Notes: generated by a model not told the origin, from the sequence alone. A DNA stretch of 64,000 bases from RI-242 sp038246255 (GCA_038246255.1 JBBRWC010000001.1:33102-97101), one strand, 5' to 3'. Shown: positions 16,626 to 25,736, counted from the first letter of the stretch. Program-made: numbers and translations.

Positions 16626-18235
16626 GACACTTTCTCGCTGCGGACGGCTTCGAGTTGGGCCTTGAGTTCGCGCCGCGCCACCTTGCCACGGTCGTTTTTC
16701 GGCAGATCCGCGCGCCATAGGAACCACCGCGGATATTTGTGCGGCGCCAGCAGGCCCTTCAAGTGGATTTTGAGCGCTTCGCCGAGCGTGTCGTCTCCCA
16801 CGTGCCCCACGCGCGGCACGACGAACGCCAGGGGCTTGACGAGTCCATCACCTTCATCGTGGCCGACCACACACACCTGTGCGACCGCGGGGTGCGCCAG
16901 CAAGGCCTCTTCGATCTCGATCGGCGAAACCCAAATCCCCGAGCACTTCAGCAGGTCGTCTGAGCGCCCCTCGTACCAATAGAAACCCTCTGCGTCGCGG
17001 CGGAAGATGTCGGCCGAGGTGCACCACTCACCGGCGAAGGTTTCGATCGACTTGTCGCGATCCGCCCAGTAGCAGATCGCGGTGCTACCCCCACGGACCT
17101 GGAGCCGGCCGGGCTCGCCGTCGGAGACCCCGCGACCCGACCCGTCGATGATGCGCGCTTCGTAACCCTCGACGACACGCCCCAGGCTGCCGGGTTTGAC
17201 CTCGCCCGGGTGGTTCGTGATGTAGATGTGGAACATCTCGGCGGAACCGATCCCATCGAGGATCTCCACACCCGCCCGCGCTTGCCATTCCTCGAGCAGC
17301 GGCCGCGGGAGCGCTTCGCCGGCCGAAAGTGTGACACGCAGGCTACCAAGATCAGCGCCCGCCATGCGCTCCGAGCGCAGCATGTTGTTGACCATCGTCG
17401 GCACACTGGTCAACACGGTCGGTGAATGCATAGCGATCTGGTCGAACAGCTCCTCCGCCGTCGCGCGCTGCGCAAAAAGCGCCACTGAACCGCCGAAGCG
17501 GAAGGGGAACATCAGGTTCGTTCCTGTGGCATAACCAAAAAAGAGTTTGGGAACCGACAGGCACACATCGCTTTCGCGGTAGCCAACGACGCGGCGCGCG
17601 TAGGTTTCGGTCGAGTACGCAAAGTCGCGCTGGCGGTGGACGCAGGCTTTCGACCGACCCGTGGAACCGGAGGTGAAAAGCCAACCCGCGAGGTCGTCGG
17701 GGCCGGTGGGCTCCGTCGCAGCGAGGTCGGAATCGGGATCCTCTGCGTCGAGGGCGTCCTCGTAGGGCGTGAAGTCCGTCGACGGCCCAACGACGAACAG
17801 CGACTTCGCGAGGCGTGCGCGGCGGAACGCGGGCGCGAGCTCCGGCAGCGTCGAAGCGTGCGCGATCACCACGCGCGCTTTCGAGTATTCAAGGTAGTAG
17901 GCGTACTCCTCGCATTTGAGCAGCGGGTTCACCATCGCGAACACCGCGCCCGCCCGCAAAACGCCGAAAAACGCCTCGGCGAACTCGAAACCGTCGGGCA
18001 GGACGAGCAAAACACGCTCTTCCGGGCGCACCCCCGCCCGGCGCAGGGCCGCGGCGACCCGTCGCGAGCGCTCCGCGACCCGCCCGTAGGTGCGCATCTC
18101 GTCGCCCACCCACAGCGCGGCTTTGCCCGCGCGCCCGGCGTCGAGATTGTGGTCGAGGAAGTACTCGGCCAGGTTGAGGCGCGCCGGAAATGCGGGAAAA
18201 CTAGGTAGCGGCTCGGGCTCAAACGACACGGTCAT
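16622..18235 (-). CDS. Benzoate-CoA-ligase-like AMP-forming acyl-CoA synthetase
   Basis: Activates a carboxylic acid to its CoA thioester with ATP via an acyl-adenylate. ANL motifs: LFTSGSTGRSKACVHRQ (phosphate loop), LDGIGSAEMFHIYITN, and the hinge region YEGRSDDLLKCSGIWVSPIEIE, with the catalytic Lys in NDRGKVARREL. The SDDLLKCSGIWVSP wording is typical of aryl-CoA ligases of the benzoate/aminobenzoate group. 537 residues. Overlaps the pseudokinase upstream (ATGA) and creatininase downstream (GTGA). Confidence 0.9.
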   Translation of the reverse strand: MTVSFEPEPLPSFPAFPARLNLAEYFLDHNLDAGRAGKAALWVGDEMRTYGRVAERSRRVAAALRRAGVRPEERVLLVLPDGFEFAEAFFGVLRAGAVFAMVNPLLKCEEYAYYLEYSKARVVIAHASTLPELAPAFRRARLAKSLFVVGPSTDFTPYEDALDAEDPDSDLAATEPTGPDDLAGWLFTSGSTGRSKACVHRQRDFAYSTETYARRVVGYRESDVCLSVPKLFFGYATGTNLMFPFRFGGSVALFAQRATAEELFDQIAMHSPTVLTSVPTMVNNMLRSERMAGADLGSLRVTLSAGEALPRPLLEEWQARAGVEILDGIGSAEMFHIYITNHPGEVKPGSLGRVVEGYEARIIDGSGRGVSDGEPGRLQVRGGSTAICYWADRDKSIETFAGEWCTSADIFRRDAEGFYWYEGRSDDLLKCSGIWVSPIEIEEALLAHPAVAQVCVVGHDEGDGLVKPLAFVVPRVGHVGDDTLGEALKIHLKGLLAPHKYPRWFLWRADLPKNDRGKVARRELKAQLEAVRSEKVS

Positions 18236-19140
18236 CCCTTCGCTCGCATACCGGGGTGCTCGAGCGCCGCCTCCAAAGCCGCGCGGAACTCGAGGGGGCT
18301 TGCATAACGCCGCTCACGATCGGCGTGCAACCCGCCGCGAATGGCGTGTTCGAGAGCCGTCGGCACTGCGGCTTTGGGCGCGCGATCCAGACAGCGCGGC
18401 GGCTCTTTGGCGAGCTTCGATTGGAACACTTCCAAGAACGTTTTGCCGGCCCAGGGTTGCACTCCCGTCGCCAGTTCGAAAAGCAGCGTCGCCGCGCTGT
18501 AGACGTCACTTTGCACGTCGGGGCACTCGCCGCCGAAGAGCTCGACCGGAGCGTAGTACGGTGTGCCGATAAGAGCCGTGCGCTCACCCAGTGCCTTCGC
18601 GCTCCAAAGCCCCGGCGTCGTGCCGCCGTCGACGAGCACCAACGTCGCCGTAGTGGCGTCGAAATGGGCGCTGACGTCGGTGCACCACACCGTCGCCGGC
18701 TTGACGTCCCCGTGGACGAGGCCGAGGCCGTGGATCGCGCCCAAACCGTCGAGGATGCCCATGCCAAGTTCGACGACGGCCGCCGCGGAGAAACGGACAC
18801 CGGAGGCCAAGGAGCTGCGCAGTGCCGCGCCTTGGGGAAGGTCCGTCACGAGAACGAGGCTCGTGGTACCGACGGTGGCGATGTCGCGCACCGCGAGCAC
18901 GCGCTCGGAGCGGACACGCTTCCAGGGCTGCCAGTTCCGCGCGAACTCGTTCAACTCGCGCTCCCCGTCGAAGAGTGACGGCGGAAACACCTGCAACTCG
19001 CACGCATCGCCGTCGGCGGCGAGGTCGCGCGCTTCGAACGCGACCGAGAGGCCGCCCTGGCGGTGCGGCCGCACGATTTCGTAGCGCTCCGCGACGACGC
19101 GCCCCGGGCCGATTTCATACACGCTGAGACTGTTCTGCAT
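18232..19140 (-). CDS. Serine/threonine protein kinase-like protein, probable pseudokinase
   Basis: 302 residues with a protein-kinase fold but damaged catalytic elements. The ATP-anchoring Lys of the VAIK strand is Gln50 (CELQVFPPS), the Gly-rich loop is weak (RQGGLSVAF), and DFG reads DGG (171-173). The catalytic-loop HGDVKPA (143-149), GTPYYAPVELFGG and SDVYSAATLLFELATG remain. It may bind a partner or regulate allosterically rather than phosphorylate. Coupled by ATGA to the aryl-CoA ligase, which is an unusual partner. No transmembrane or sensor domain follows. Confidence 0.8.
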   Translation of the reverse strand: MQNSLSVYEIGPGRVVAERYEIVRPHRQGGLSVAFEARDLAADGDACELQVFPPSLFDGERELNEFARNWQPWKRVRSERVLAVRDIATVGTTSLVLVTDLPQGAALRSSLASGVRFSAAAVVELGMGILDGLGAIHGLGLVHGDVKPATVWCTDVSAHFDATTATLVLVDGGTTPGLWSAKALGERTALIGTPYYAPVELFGGECPDVQSDVYSAATLLFELATGVQPWAGKTFLEVFQSKLAKEPPRCLDRAPKAAVPTALEHAIRGGLHADRERRYASPLEFRAALEAALEHPGMRAKG

Positions 19141-19193
19141 GGTTCTGGCGGCGCTGGGTCTCGCGTGGGGTCGGACGCGCGGCGCGCTCCAAT

Positions 19194-19565
19194 CTAACGC
19201 GCTGGGCCCCCGCCGTCGATTCCGGACACGGGATCGATCCCCGTGAGCTCGTCGTCGGGGATCAAAAGGCGCTCCACGGGTCGCCCCCCCACAACGTGGC
19301 TCGCGATGATCTCGTCCACGTCATCTACCGTGACGTTGCCATACCAAACGGCATCGGGGTAGATCACCACGCAGACGCCCTTTGCGCACTGGTCGAGGCA
19401 CCCCGCCTTGTTCGGGCGCACGATGCGTTTGCACCCCTGTTCGAACAGCTTGACCTTGAACGCCGACGCGACGTCGTCGGCGCCCTTCGACGCACAGCAA
19501 CCCGTCGGATGACCGTCGGCGCGGCGGTTCGTGCAAATGAAGACGTGGCGCTGGAACTTGGCCAT
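19194..19565 (-). CDS. [2Fe-2S] thioredoxin-like ferredoxin
   Basis: 123 residues of the thioredoxin-fold 2Fe-2S ferredoxin family: HVFICTNRRADGHPTGCCASKGAD, then VRPNKAGCLDQCAKGVCVVIYPDAVWYGNV. Cluster Cys candidates are 11, 23/24, 56 and 60. Small soluble electron carrier; the C-terminal 30 residues are an acidic/Gly extension. Its place between acyl-CoA dehydrogenase and the CoA ligase suggests electron supply or acceptance in that pathway (inference). Confidence 0.9.
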   Translation of the reverse strand: MAKFQRHVFICTNRRADGHPTGCCASKGADDVASAFKVKLFEQGCKRIVRPNKAGCLDQCAKGVCVVIYPDAVWYGNVTVDDVDEIIASHVVGGRPVERLLIPDDELTGIDPVSGIDGGGPAR

Positions 19566-19583
19566 GGGTGGGGAAGGGCCGAT

Positions 19584-20870
19584 TCAGCCGGCCGGGGTTT
19601 CGCCCACGCGGGCGAGGATCAATTTGCCAAGAATCAACTTCTGGATCTCGCTCGCACCTTCGTAGATGCGAAGCGAGCGCACTTCCCGATAAAGCGATTC
19701 CACAACCTCGCCACGGCGCACCCCACGACCGCCGTGGTGTTGCACAGCGCGGTCGCAGATCCAACCGGCGACCTCGGTCGCAAAGAGCTTCGCCCGCGCC
19801 ACCTCGAGCCCCGCATCCACACCGCTGTCCACACACGCCGCAGCCTCGGCGACGAGCAACTGCGCGGCGCGCAAGCGCGTGTCCATTTCAGCGAGGTCAA
19901 AACGCAATCCCTGATTATCGCCGAGGGCGCGTCCAAACTGGCGACGTGACGCAAGGTGGCGGCGAGACTCGTCGAGCGCACGCCGCGCAAAACCGTTGGC
20001 CGCGGCAGCCACTGTCGTGCGGAAGCGCGAGAGGGTCGCGAGCGCAAGGTCGAGCCCCGCACCCTCCTGCCCGAGCAGCCAGCCGTTTTCGACCCGCACC
20101 GCGTCGAAATGCACTTCGCCGATCGGATGGGGCGCGATGACCTCGAACGCCTCGACGCGGACACCGGCGGTGGCGCGCGGCACGTAGAACATCGAAAGTC
20201 CGCCGGGGCACCGATCGCCGGGTGCTCCGGCGGTGCGCGCGAGGACCGTGAAAAAATCTGCGATCGGAGCGTTGGAAATGAACGTTTTGAGACCGTCGAG
20301 CTGCCAGCCGCCGCCCATGCGAACCGCGGTTGTCGCCACTTCATCGAGGCTCGACCCTGCGCCCGGCTCCGTCAGGCAATAACCCGCGATGCGCCGGCCA
20401 GCCACCACATCCGCGAGGATCGGGCGTGCGAGCGCAGGGTCGCCGGCCCGGGCGAGGGGATAGCTGCCAAGTCCCTGCATGACGAGCATCAGGTCCAACA
20501 GGCCGTCCCCATAGGCGAGTTCGTCGCGCAGCCACGCCAGGGCGCGCACACTCACGTCGTCGGGCCGCGCCAAACCGTGCAGCGCTGCGCCGCCGCCGCT
20601 CTCGGGGATGGAGTAGCTCAGCAGCCCGTGCTCGGCGAGCGTCGCGAGCGCGGCCCTTGCTGCGACCTCACCGGCTGCGACTCCACCGGCTGCGACTCCA
20701 CCGGCTGCGACTCCACCGGCGGCGGCGCCTGGCGGTGCGTGCACGGCGCCCAGAACGGCGTCCTTGGCGCGGCGCAGCAACTGGGTGCGCAGTTCGGCAA
20801 CCCGCGCGGGAGCAGCGGCTGCGTCATCGGTGTCTCCCGCAGCCATGCCTGATTTCGCCGCCTCGGCCAT
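19584..20870 (-). CDS. Acyl-CoA dehydrogenase
   Basis: FAD enzyme oxidising an acyl-CoA to the 2,3-enoyl-CoA. 428 residues with GYCLTEPGAGSSLDEV, FISNAPIADFFTV, RFRTTVAAAANGFARRALD, ASRRQFGRALGDNQGLRFDLAEM and the C-terminal QHHGGRGVRRGEVVESLYREVRSLRIYEGASEIQKL. In this last block the usual Glu/Gly stretch reads GGRGV, so the catalytic base should be checked by alignment. The N-terminus has an Ala/Gly/Val pentapeptide repeat. ATG is two nt after the enoyl-CoA hydratase stop; a GTG at 20876 would give a GTGA overlap instead. Confidence 0.9.
   Translation of the reverse strand: MAEAAKSGMAAGDTDDAAAAPARVAELRTQLLRRAKDAVLGAVHAPPGAAAGGVAAGGVAAGGVAAGEVAARAALATLAEHGLLSYSIPESGGGAALHGLARPDDVSVRALAWLRDELAYGDGLLDLMLVMQGLGSYPLARAGDPALARPILADVVAGRRIAGYCLTEPGAGSSLDEVATTAVRMGGGWQLDGLKTFISNAPIADFFTVLARTAGAPGDRCPGGLSMFYVPRATAGVRVEAFEVIAPHPIGEVHFDAVRVENGWLLGQEGAGLDLALATLSRFRTTVAAAANGFARRALDESRRHLASRRQFGRALGDNQGLRFDLAEMDTRLRAAQLLVAEAAACVDSGVDAGLEVARAKLFATEVAGWICDRAVQHHGGRGVRRGEVVESLYREVRSLRIYEGASEIQKLILGKLILARVGETPAG
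20656..20715 (-). repeat. 15-bp in-frame minisatellite in the acyl-CoA dehydrogenase N-terminus
   Basis: Three exact units of CCGGCTGCGACTCCA (20671-20715) after one degenerate unit (20656-20670). Because the unit is a multiple of three it adds AAGGV pentapeptides without a frameshift; copy number can vary between strains. Confidence 0.85.
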
Positions 20871-20872
20871 AG

Positions 20873-21688
20873 TCACCCGCGATGTTCCGACGGTGCGCGT
20901 TCGCGGAACACCGGTTCGCGCTTTTCGAGCGCCGCTGTGTACCCCGCGCGGTAATCCGGGTGGCGCATGCACTCCGCCTGGATCCAGCCCTCCGCCGCGA
21001 AAGCCTCTTCCATCGTCATGGACGCTTCGGCGTTCAGCATGCGTTTCGTGACGGCGAGTCCGAACGCAGGTCCGTCGGCGAGCTTGCCCGCCCAACGTTG
21101 GGCTTCGGGCAAAAGCTCGTGTTCGAGGACAACGCGGTTGTACAGGCCGATTTCGTACGCGCGCTGGGGGCTCACGAACTCGCCCGCCAGCAGCATTTCG
21201 CTGGCGTGGCCGAAGCCGACGATGCGCGGCAAGAGCCAAGCCGCTCCCATGTCGGCGCCGGACAACCCGACTTTTGTGAAGAGGAACGCGATTTTCGCGT
21301 TCTCCGTCGCGATGCGCAGGTCCGCGGCAGCCGCGATCACGGCGCCCGCGCCACACGTCACACCGTTCAGCGCCGCGATCACCGGCTTCTCCAAACGCCG
21401 GATGTTGGCGATCAGTTCGCACGTCATCCGCGTGAAGGCGTAAAGCTCCGCATCGGGGACGTCCATCAGGGCCCCGATAATGTCCTTGACGTCGCCGCCG
21501 GAGCAAAATGCGCGCCCCGTGCCCGTGATGACGACCGCGCGGGCAGCCTCGCGGGTGCGCAGCGCGGCAAAAAAGTCGCGCAGCTCCGCGTAGGAGTCGA
21601 ACGTCAGGGCGTTGAGGCGTCCGGGCCGGTCGAGGGTGACCGTTCCGACACCGTCCTGTTCGTCGTAGCGAAAGTGCTGGGGTTGCAT
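20873..21688 (-). CDS. Enoyl-CoA hydratase/isomerase family protein
   Basis: Crotonase-fold enzyme of 271 residues: VTLDRPGRLNALTFDSYAEL, GTGRAFCSGGDVKDIIG (oxyanion hole) and LNGVTCGAGAVIAAAADLRIA, with the second oxyanion Gly in CGAG. The usual catalytic Glu region reads FTKVGLSGADMGAAWLLPR, so the precise reaction is uncertain. Head of the minus-strand CoA-metabolism run that continues to metF. A TAGGCT hexamer lies about 30 nt upstream. Confidence 0.88.
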   Translation of the reverse strand: MQPQHFRYDEQDGVGTVTLDRPGRLNALTFDSYAELRDFFAALRTREAARAVVITGTGRAFCSGGDVKDIIGALMDVPDAELYAFTRMTCELIANIRRLEKPVIAALNGVTCGAGAVIAAAADLRIATENAKIAFLFTKVGLSGADMGAAWLLPRIVGFGHASEMLLAGEFVSPQRAYEIGLYNRVVLEHELLPEAQRWAGKLADGPAFGLAVTKRMLNAEASMTMEEAFAAEGWIQAECMRHPDYRAGYTAALEKREPVFRERAPSEHRG

Positions 21689-21793
21689 GTTCGTGGGGGC
21701 CGCGGGAGGATCAAGAGCCTATCCGAAGAGCGCCCACACCCCCCGCGGGATCCCACCTTGGCACCGCGGGCCGCTGCTGTACCCTGGCCTGAA

Positions 21794-23281
21794 ATGGCCA
21801 CGACCGCGCTGACACCGCTTCCGCGAACACCGCGCCACAGACCGCGTCAACGGCCGTGCGCTAGCCCCGCGCTCGCCCGCCTCTTCGCGGGACTCGTCCG
21901 CGCAGCCGCGGCGGCGCTCCTGGCTGGCTGTTCGGGGAACGCGCCGGACCCCGCGCAGAACCTGCTCCTCGTCTCGATCGATACCCTGCGGGCCGACGCG
22001 CTCGGCGTGTATGGCTCGACCCGCGGCGCCACGCCGCAGCTCGACACCTGGGCGGCCCGGGGTGTGCTGTTCGAGCGCGCATTCAGCCACTCGCCCAAAA
22101 CAGCGCCCGCGCATCATTCGCTGCTCACTTCCCTGACTCCGCGTGTGCACGGTGTCGGCAACCTCGACACCGCTGGCGCGTCGCACTTGCCGCCCGAAGC
22201 GGTGCCGCTGGCGCAGACGCTTGCGACGCGTGGGTTCCGCACCGGTGCGTTCACCGGCGGCGGCAACATGAAGGCGCTGCTCGGTTTCGACCGCGGATTC
22301 GAGATCTACGACGATGGCCCGGGCACGCTCGCGGCAAAGTTGACGAAAGCGCGCCGATGGCTGCGCGACAACGGGGACGGGCGTTGGTTCCTGTTTTTCC
22401 ACACGTACCACGTCCACGACCCCTACCTCGTGCCCGCGGACCTGCTGGCGCGTTTCGCGGATCCGGGTTACGGCGGGCGTATCGTGGGCACACGCGCAGA
22501 GCTGATGCAGCGCAGCGCCGCGGGCGAAGACCTCGCACCCAAACGTTCGGGACACGACAACATCGGTGCGAACTTCTGGCTGCGGGTTGACGAACAGGAT
22601 CCCGCCGACCACCAACACCTCCACGACCTCTACACCGCTGGAGTCGCCGACGCCGATCGACAGATCGGCGACTTTTTGGGCGGGCTGGAGCGCTCCGGAC
22701 AGCTCGACAACACCCTCGTCGTCGTGACCTCCGACCACGGCGAGGAGTTCGGCGAACACGGGCGCCTGCGCCACGACCGGCTTTGGCAGGAAGTCCTGCA
22801 CGTACCGCTCCTCGTGCAGCTTCCCGGTGGCCGAGCGGCGGGCACACGGATCGCGGCGCCCGTGCGGCACATCGACTTCGTGCCGAGTGCGCTCGCTCTG
22901 CTCGACGTCGCGGACACGACACACCTGCGCCAGGGCCGCAGTTGGGCCGATTGGATCGGGCGCACCACGCCGGTGACCGAGGACCGGATTGTGTTCGGCG
23001 AGCACCGCTCGCGGCGCGAGGTCCCGCTCGACACCTGGAGCCTGCGCCGAGGCGGGTGGCTCCTGTTGCACGACAGCGAAGGCGACCACCTGCGCGATCT
23101 GCGCAGGGATCCGGCCGAGGTCGTCCCCGTCGCAGACGGAGAACGCGCAGCGGAGTTGCGCACCGCGGCCCTTGCCGAGTTGGCGCGCCTCGAATCCTAC
23201 GCCAGCCAGCTCACGCGCGGCACCGGCGTCGAGATCGACGCGGCAACCCGCGCGGAGCTCAAGGCGCTGGGTTATTTCTGA
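21794..23281 (+). CDS. Sulfatase-like (alkaline phosphatase superfamily) lipoprotein, Thr nucleophile
   Basis: 495 residues. The long signal ends LLAGCSG, so it is probably a lipoprotein. Sulfatase fold: VSIDTLRADALGVYGS (metal Asp), then KTAPAHHSLLTSLTPRVHGV, and VTSDHGEEFGEHG (metal D and H). At the nucleophile the sulfatase consensus (C/S)xPxR is replaced by TAPAH. Thr is used in phosphoesterase and phosphotransferase members, so no formylglycine is expected and sulfatase activity is doubtful. Start ATG is eight nt after TACCCT (21780-21785). Paralogue at 60955-62466. Confidence 0.88.
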   Translation: MATTALTPLPRTPRHRPRQRPCASPALARLFAGLVRAAAAALLAGCSGNAPDPAQNLLLVSIDTLRADALGVYGSTRGATPQLDTWAARGVLFERAFSHSPKTAPAHHSLLTSLTPRVHGVGNLDTAGASHLPPEAVPLAQTLATRGFRTGAFTGGGNMKALLGFDRGFEIYDDGPGTLAAKLTKARRWLRDNGDGRWFLFFHTYHVHDPYLVPADLLARFADPGYGGRIVGTRAELMQRSAAGEDLAPKRSGHDNIGANFWLRVDEQDPADHQHLHDLYTAGVADADRQIGDFLGGLERSGQLDNTLVVVTSDHGEEFGEHGRLRHDRLWQEVLHVPLLVQLPGGRAAGTRIAAPVRHIDFVPSALALLDVADTTHLRQGRSWADWIGRTTPVTEDRIVFGEHRSRREVPLDTWSLRRGGWLLLHDSEGDHLRDLRRDPAEVVPVADGERAAELRTAALAELARLESYASQLTRGTGVEIDAATRAELKALGYF

Positions 23282-23288
23282 CCGCGCC

Positions 23289-24671
23289 TCACAGGCCCTT
23301 GACGCCCCAACCCGCGCGGTAGGGTGTGTGCAGCAGCCGATTCGCGTCGTTTTGGGCAAAACGCCCCGCCGCGCCGTTCCAGTTCAGCGTGGTGTGCGGG
23401 TAGTGGAGCGCGACGTTGCCGAGCAGCGCCACCTCGGTCAAGTGCGCCGAGTATTGGAATCCACTCTCAAGGCGCTTACCCGACAGGCACGCATCCACCC
23501 ACTCGTGCCAGTGCTGACGATCCTCGACGGCGGGCAGCTCGACGCCGGCAAAACGGGAGTCGGGCAGCAGCCGCGGCGGGTCGTAGGGGCTTGCGAGCAA
23601 CGCTCCCTGCTCACCCAGGAACAGGCACGCGTTTTTCCACACACCGTCTTTCCAATCGCCGTCGCCGGCTTCGACCTCGTCGAGCTGCGTGTGCGGCATG
23701 CGTCCGCCGTCGTGCCAGGTCAACCGGACCGGCTGTCCAACCGTGTGCGCGGTCCCCTCGAACTCGTAGTGCACCCGCGACCAAAGCGGATAGCTGTCGG
23801 CGCCCGGCGGCGGGCCCTCGGAGCGCACCCGCCGCGGCGCGCCGAGCCCAAGAAACCACAGCGCGGGATCCATCAGGTGACATGCCATGTCGCCCTGCGC
23901 CCCCGTGCCAAAATCCTTCCACCCGCGCCACGAAAACGGGTGGTAGTTGCCCGTCACGAAGGGCCGATAGGGCGCAACGCCGAGCCACAGGTCCCAATCC
24001 AAACCCTCGGGCACAGGGTCGTCGCCGGCGGGACGCTCCACGCCCTGGGGCCACCAACCCGCCGGACGATCGGTCCACACATGGACCTCGTAGACCTTGC
24101 CAATGTGGCCCGCGCGAAGGAGAGCGAGCGCCTGGCGGTAGTGCGGCGCGGCGCGGTTTTGAATGCCCATTTGGGTCGCCGTCCGCGCGGCGCGGTCCGC
24201 CGCAGCGATGGCGCGGGCTTCGTGGACGGTGCGCGTCAGGGGCTTTTGCCCGTACACGTGCAAGCCCGCGCGCAGCGCGCTCATCACGATCGGAGCGTGC
24301 ATGTGGTCGGGGGTCGAGACGTGCACCGCATCGATGGCGTCCGATTCTTTGGCGAGCATCTCGCGCCAATCGGTGTAGCGTCGCGCTCCCGGATGCTTTT
24401 GCGCAGCGGCCTCGAGCCGTGTGGCGTCAACGTCGCACAGCGCGACGATGTCAACCGCGTCGTGCTTGGCGATTTCCGCGAGGTCGGTCTCCCCCATCCC
24501 TCCGCAACCGATCGCGCCGTGGCGCAATCGCCCGCGCGTGACCACCGGCCCGCCGCCCGCAAGCGACGTGCAGGACGACAACACCGAAGCGGTCCCGGCC
24601 GCGAGTGCGGCGGCGGTGGCCGTGGCGGCGGAGCGGGCGAAAAACGCGCGGCGGGAGAGGGATTGGGTCAT
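23289..24671 (-). CDS. Gfo/Idh/MocA family oxidoreductase with Tat signal
   Basis: 460-residue NAD(P)-dependent sugar/inositol dehydrogenase-like protein exported by the Tat route: SRRAFFARSAATATAAALAAG, then SSC. Rossmann part AIGCGGMGETDL, DVDATRLEAA, HVSTPDHMHAPIVMSAL and the catalytic-type block YGQKPLTRTVHEA. Planctomycetes have many such exported Gfo/Idh proteins of unknown substrate. ATG 24671 gives the complete Tat signal. Lies 89 bp downstream of a Tat-signal isomerase, suggesting a shared sugar pathway in the periplasm. Confidence 0.9.
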   Translation of the reverse strand: MTQSLSRRAFFARSAATATAAALAAGTASVLSSCTSLAGGGPVVTRGRLRHGAIGCGGMGETDLAEIAKHDAVDIVALCDVDATRLEAAAQKHPGARRYTDWREMLAKESDAIDAVHVSTPDHMHAPIVMSALRAGLHVYGQKPLTRTVHEARAIAAADRAARTATQMGIQNRAAPHYRQALALLRAGHIGKVYEVHVWTDRPAGWWPQGVERPAGDDPVPEGLDWDLWLGVAPYRPFVTGNYHPFSWRGWKDFGTGAQGDMACHLMDPALWFLGLGAPRRVRSEGPPPGADSYPLWSRVHYEFEGTAHTVGQPVRLTWHDGGRMPHTQLDEVEAGDGDWKDGVWKNACLFLGEQGALLASPYDPPRLLPDSRFAGVELPAVEDRQHWHEWVDACLSGKRLESGFQYSAHLTEVALLGNVALHYPHTTLNWNGAAGRFAQNDANRLLHTPYRAGWGVKGL

Positions 24672-24760
24672 CGGGGAGGGGACCTGTTGGGGGGGGGGAC
24701 GTGATTCGGGAGCGCAGCCGCTCGAGCCCAGCGCGCCCAGCGTGCGGGCGCCGTTCGCGA

Positions 24761-25681
24761 TCAACCGGCCGCGAACTCGTCGCGCAGGCGCACGAGAAGC
24801 TGCTGGGTCGCACGGATACCGGCTTCCTCGTCGGGGTCGGAACCTTCGTACTCGACGCCAATCCAGCCGCGGTAACCCGCATCCAAGACAATTCGAAGCA
24901 TGCGGCGGTAATCCGTGCCGGTTTCGTTGCCGGACGCGTCGAATGCGTGGCTTTTTGCGCTGACAGCGCGGGCGAAGGGCATGAGCTCGGCGACGCCGAC
25001 GTAGCGGTCGTACCACTCGTCGTCGCGCACGCGGAAGTTGCCAAAATCAGGCAGTGTGCCGATGTGTGGATGGTCCACCTTGGCCATCACTTCGGCGAGC
25101 CACTTGCCGTTCGAGGAAAGCCCGCCGTGGTTCTCCACGATCACGTGCAGGCCGCGTTTGTCTCCCTCCGTGGCCAGTTGCCGGAGCCCGTCCGCCGCGC
25201 GGTCACGCTGCTCCTGCCACGTGCCCGAACTCTGCGCGTTCACGCGGATCGAGTGGCATCCCAGCTCCGCCGCGGCGTCGAGCCACGGCGCGTGGTTCGC
25301 CACGGCTTTGGTGCGTGCCGCCTCGTCCGCGTCCCCCAGGGCGCCCAGACCGTCGCACATGATCAACAAACTGCGCTGGCCCGCGTCTTCGCAGCGCTTT
25401 TTGAGCTCCGCCACCCAACGTCGATCGTCCGCGGCGCTCGCAAAAAAACTGTTCACGTATTCCAGCGCGTCGAATCCAAGTTCGCGCGCCCGCGCCGGAA
25501 AGTCGAGCGCTGCGAGGCGCCCGGACTGGTGAGCGCGGTGCAAGGACCACTGGGCGAGGGAGATCCGGAAAGACGGCTCGTTGGCCATGGAATCGTCCCT
25601 GGCCCGACGCGGACCGGCAAAGAGGGCCGGGGTCAGCGCCAGGCTGGCAGCGCCCCCCAGGAAAGTGCGGCGGTTGTGCAT
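24761..25681 (-). CDS. Sugar phosphate isomerase/epimerase family protein (xylose isomerase-like TIM barrel)
   Basis: 306 residues with a Tat-like signal (NRRTFLGGAASLALTPALFAG) and an AP endonuclease-2/xylose isomerase TIM barrel: HVIVENHGGLSS (metal Glu), GTLPDFGNFRV (metal Asp), AVSAKSHAFD and WIGVEYEGSDPDEEAGI (last metal Glu). Start ATG 25681 is seven nt after TACAGT (25694-25689). Companion of the Gfo/Idh gene downstream. Substrate unknown. Confidence 0.88.
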   Translation of the reverse strand: MHNRRTFLGGAASLALTPALFAGPRRARDDSMANEPSFRISLAQWSLHRAHQSGRLAALDFPARARELGFDALEYVNSFFASAADDRRWVAELKKRCEDAGQRSLLIMCDGLGALGDADEAARTKAVANHAPWLDAAAELGCHSIRVNAQSSGTWQEQRDRAADGLRQLATEGDKRGLHVIVENHGGLSSNGKWLAEVMAKVDHPHIGTLPDFGNFRVRDDEWYDRYVGVAELMPFARAVSAKSHAFDASGNETGTDYRRMLRIVLDAGYRGWIGVEYEGSDPDEEAGIRATQQLLVRLRDEFAAG

Positions 25682-25736
25682 CGCGAGCACTGTACCCATC
25701 GCCCCGCGGCCGTGGGGCGCTACTCTGCGCTCCACG

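Noticed and set aside
20882..21793. N-terminal extension of the sulfatase-like frame
   Set aside because: Antisense to the enoyl-CoA hydratase; the lipoprotein signal and TACCCT promoter place the start at 21794.
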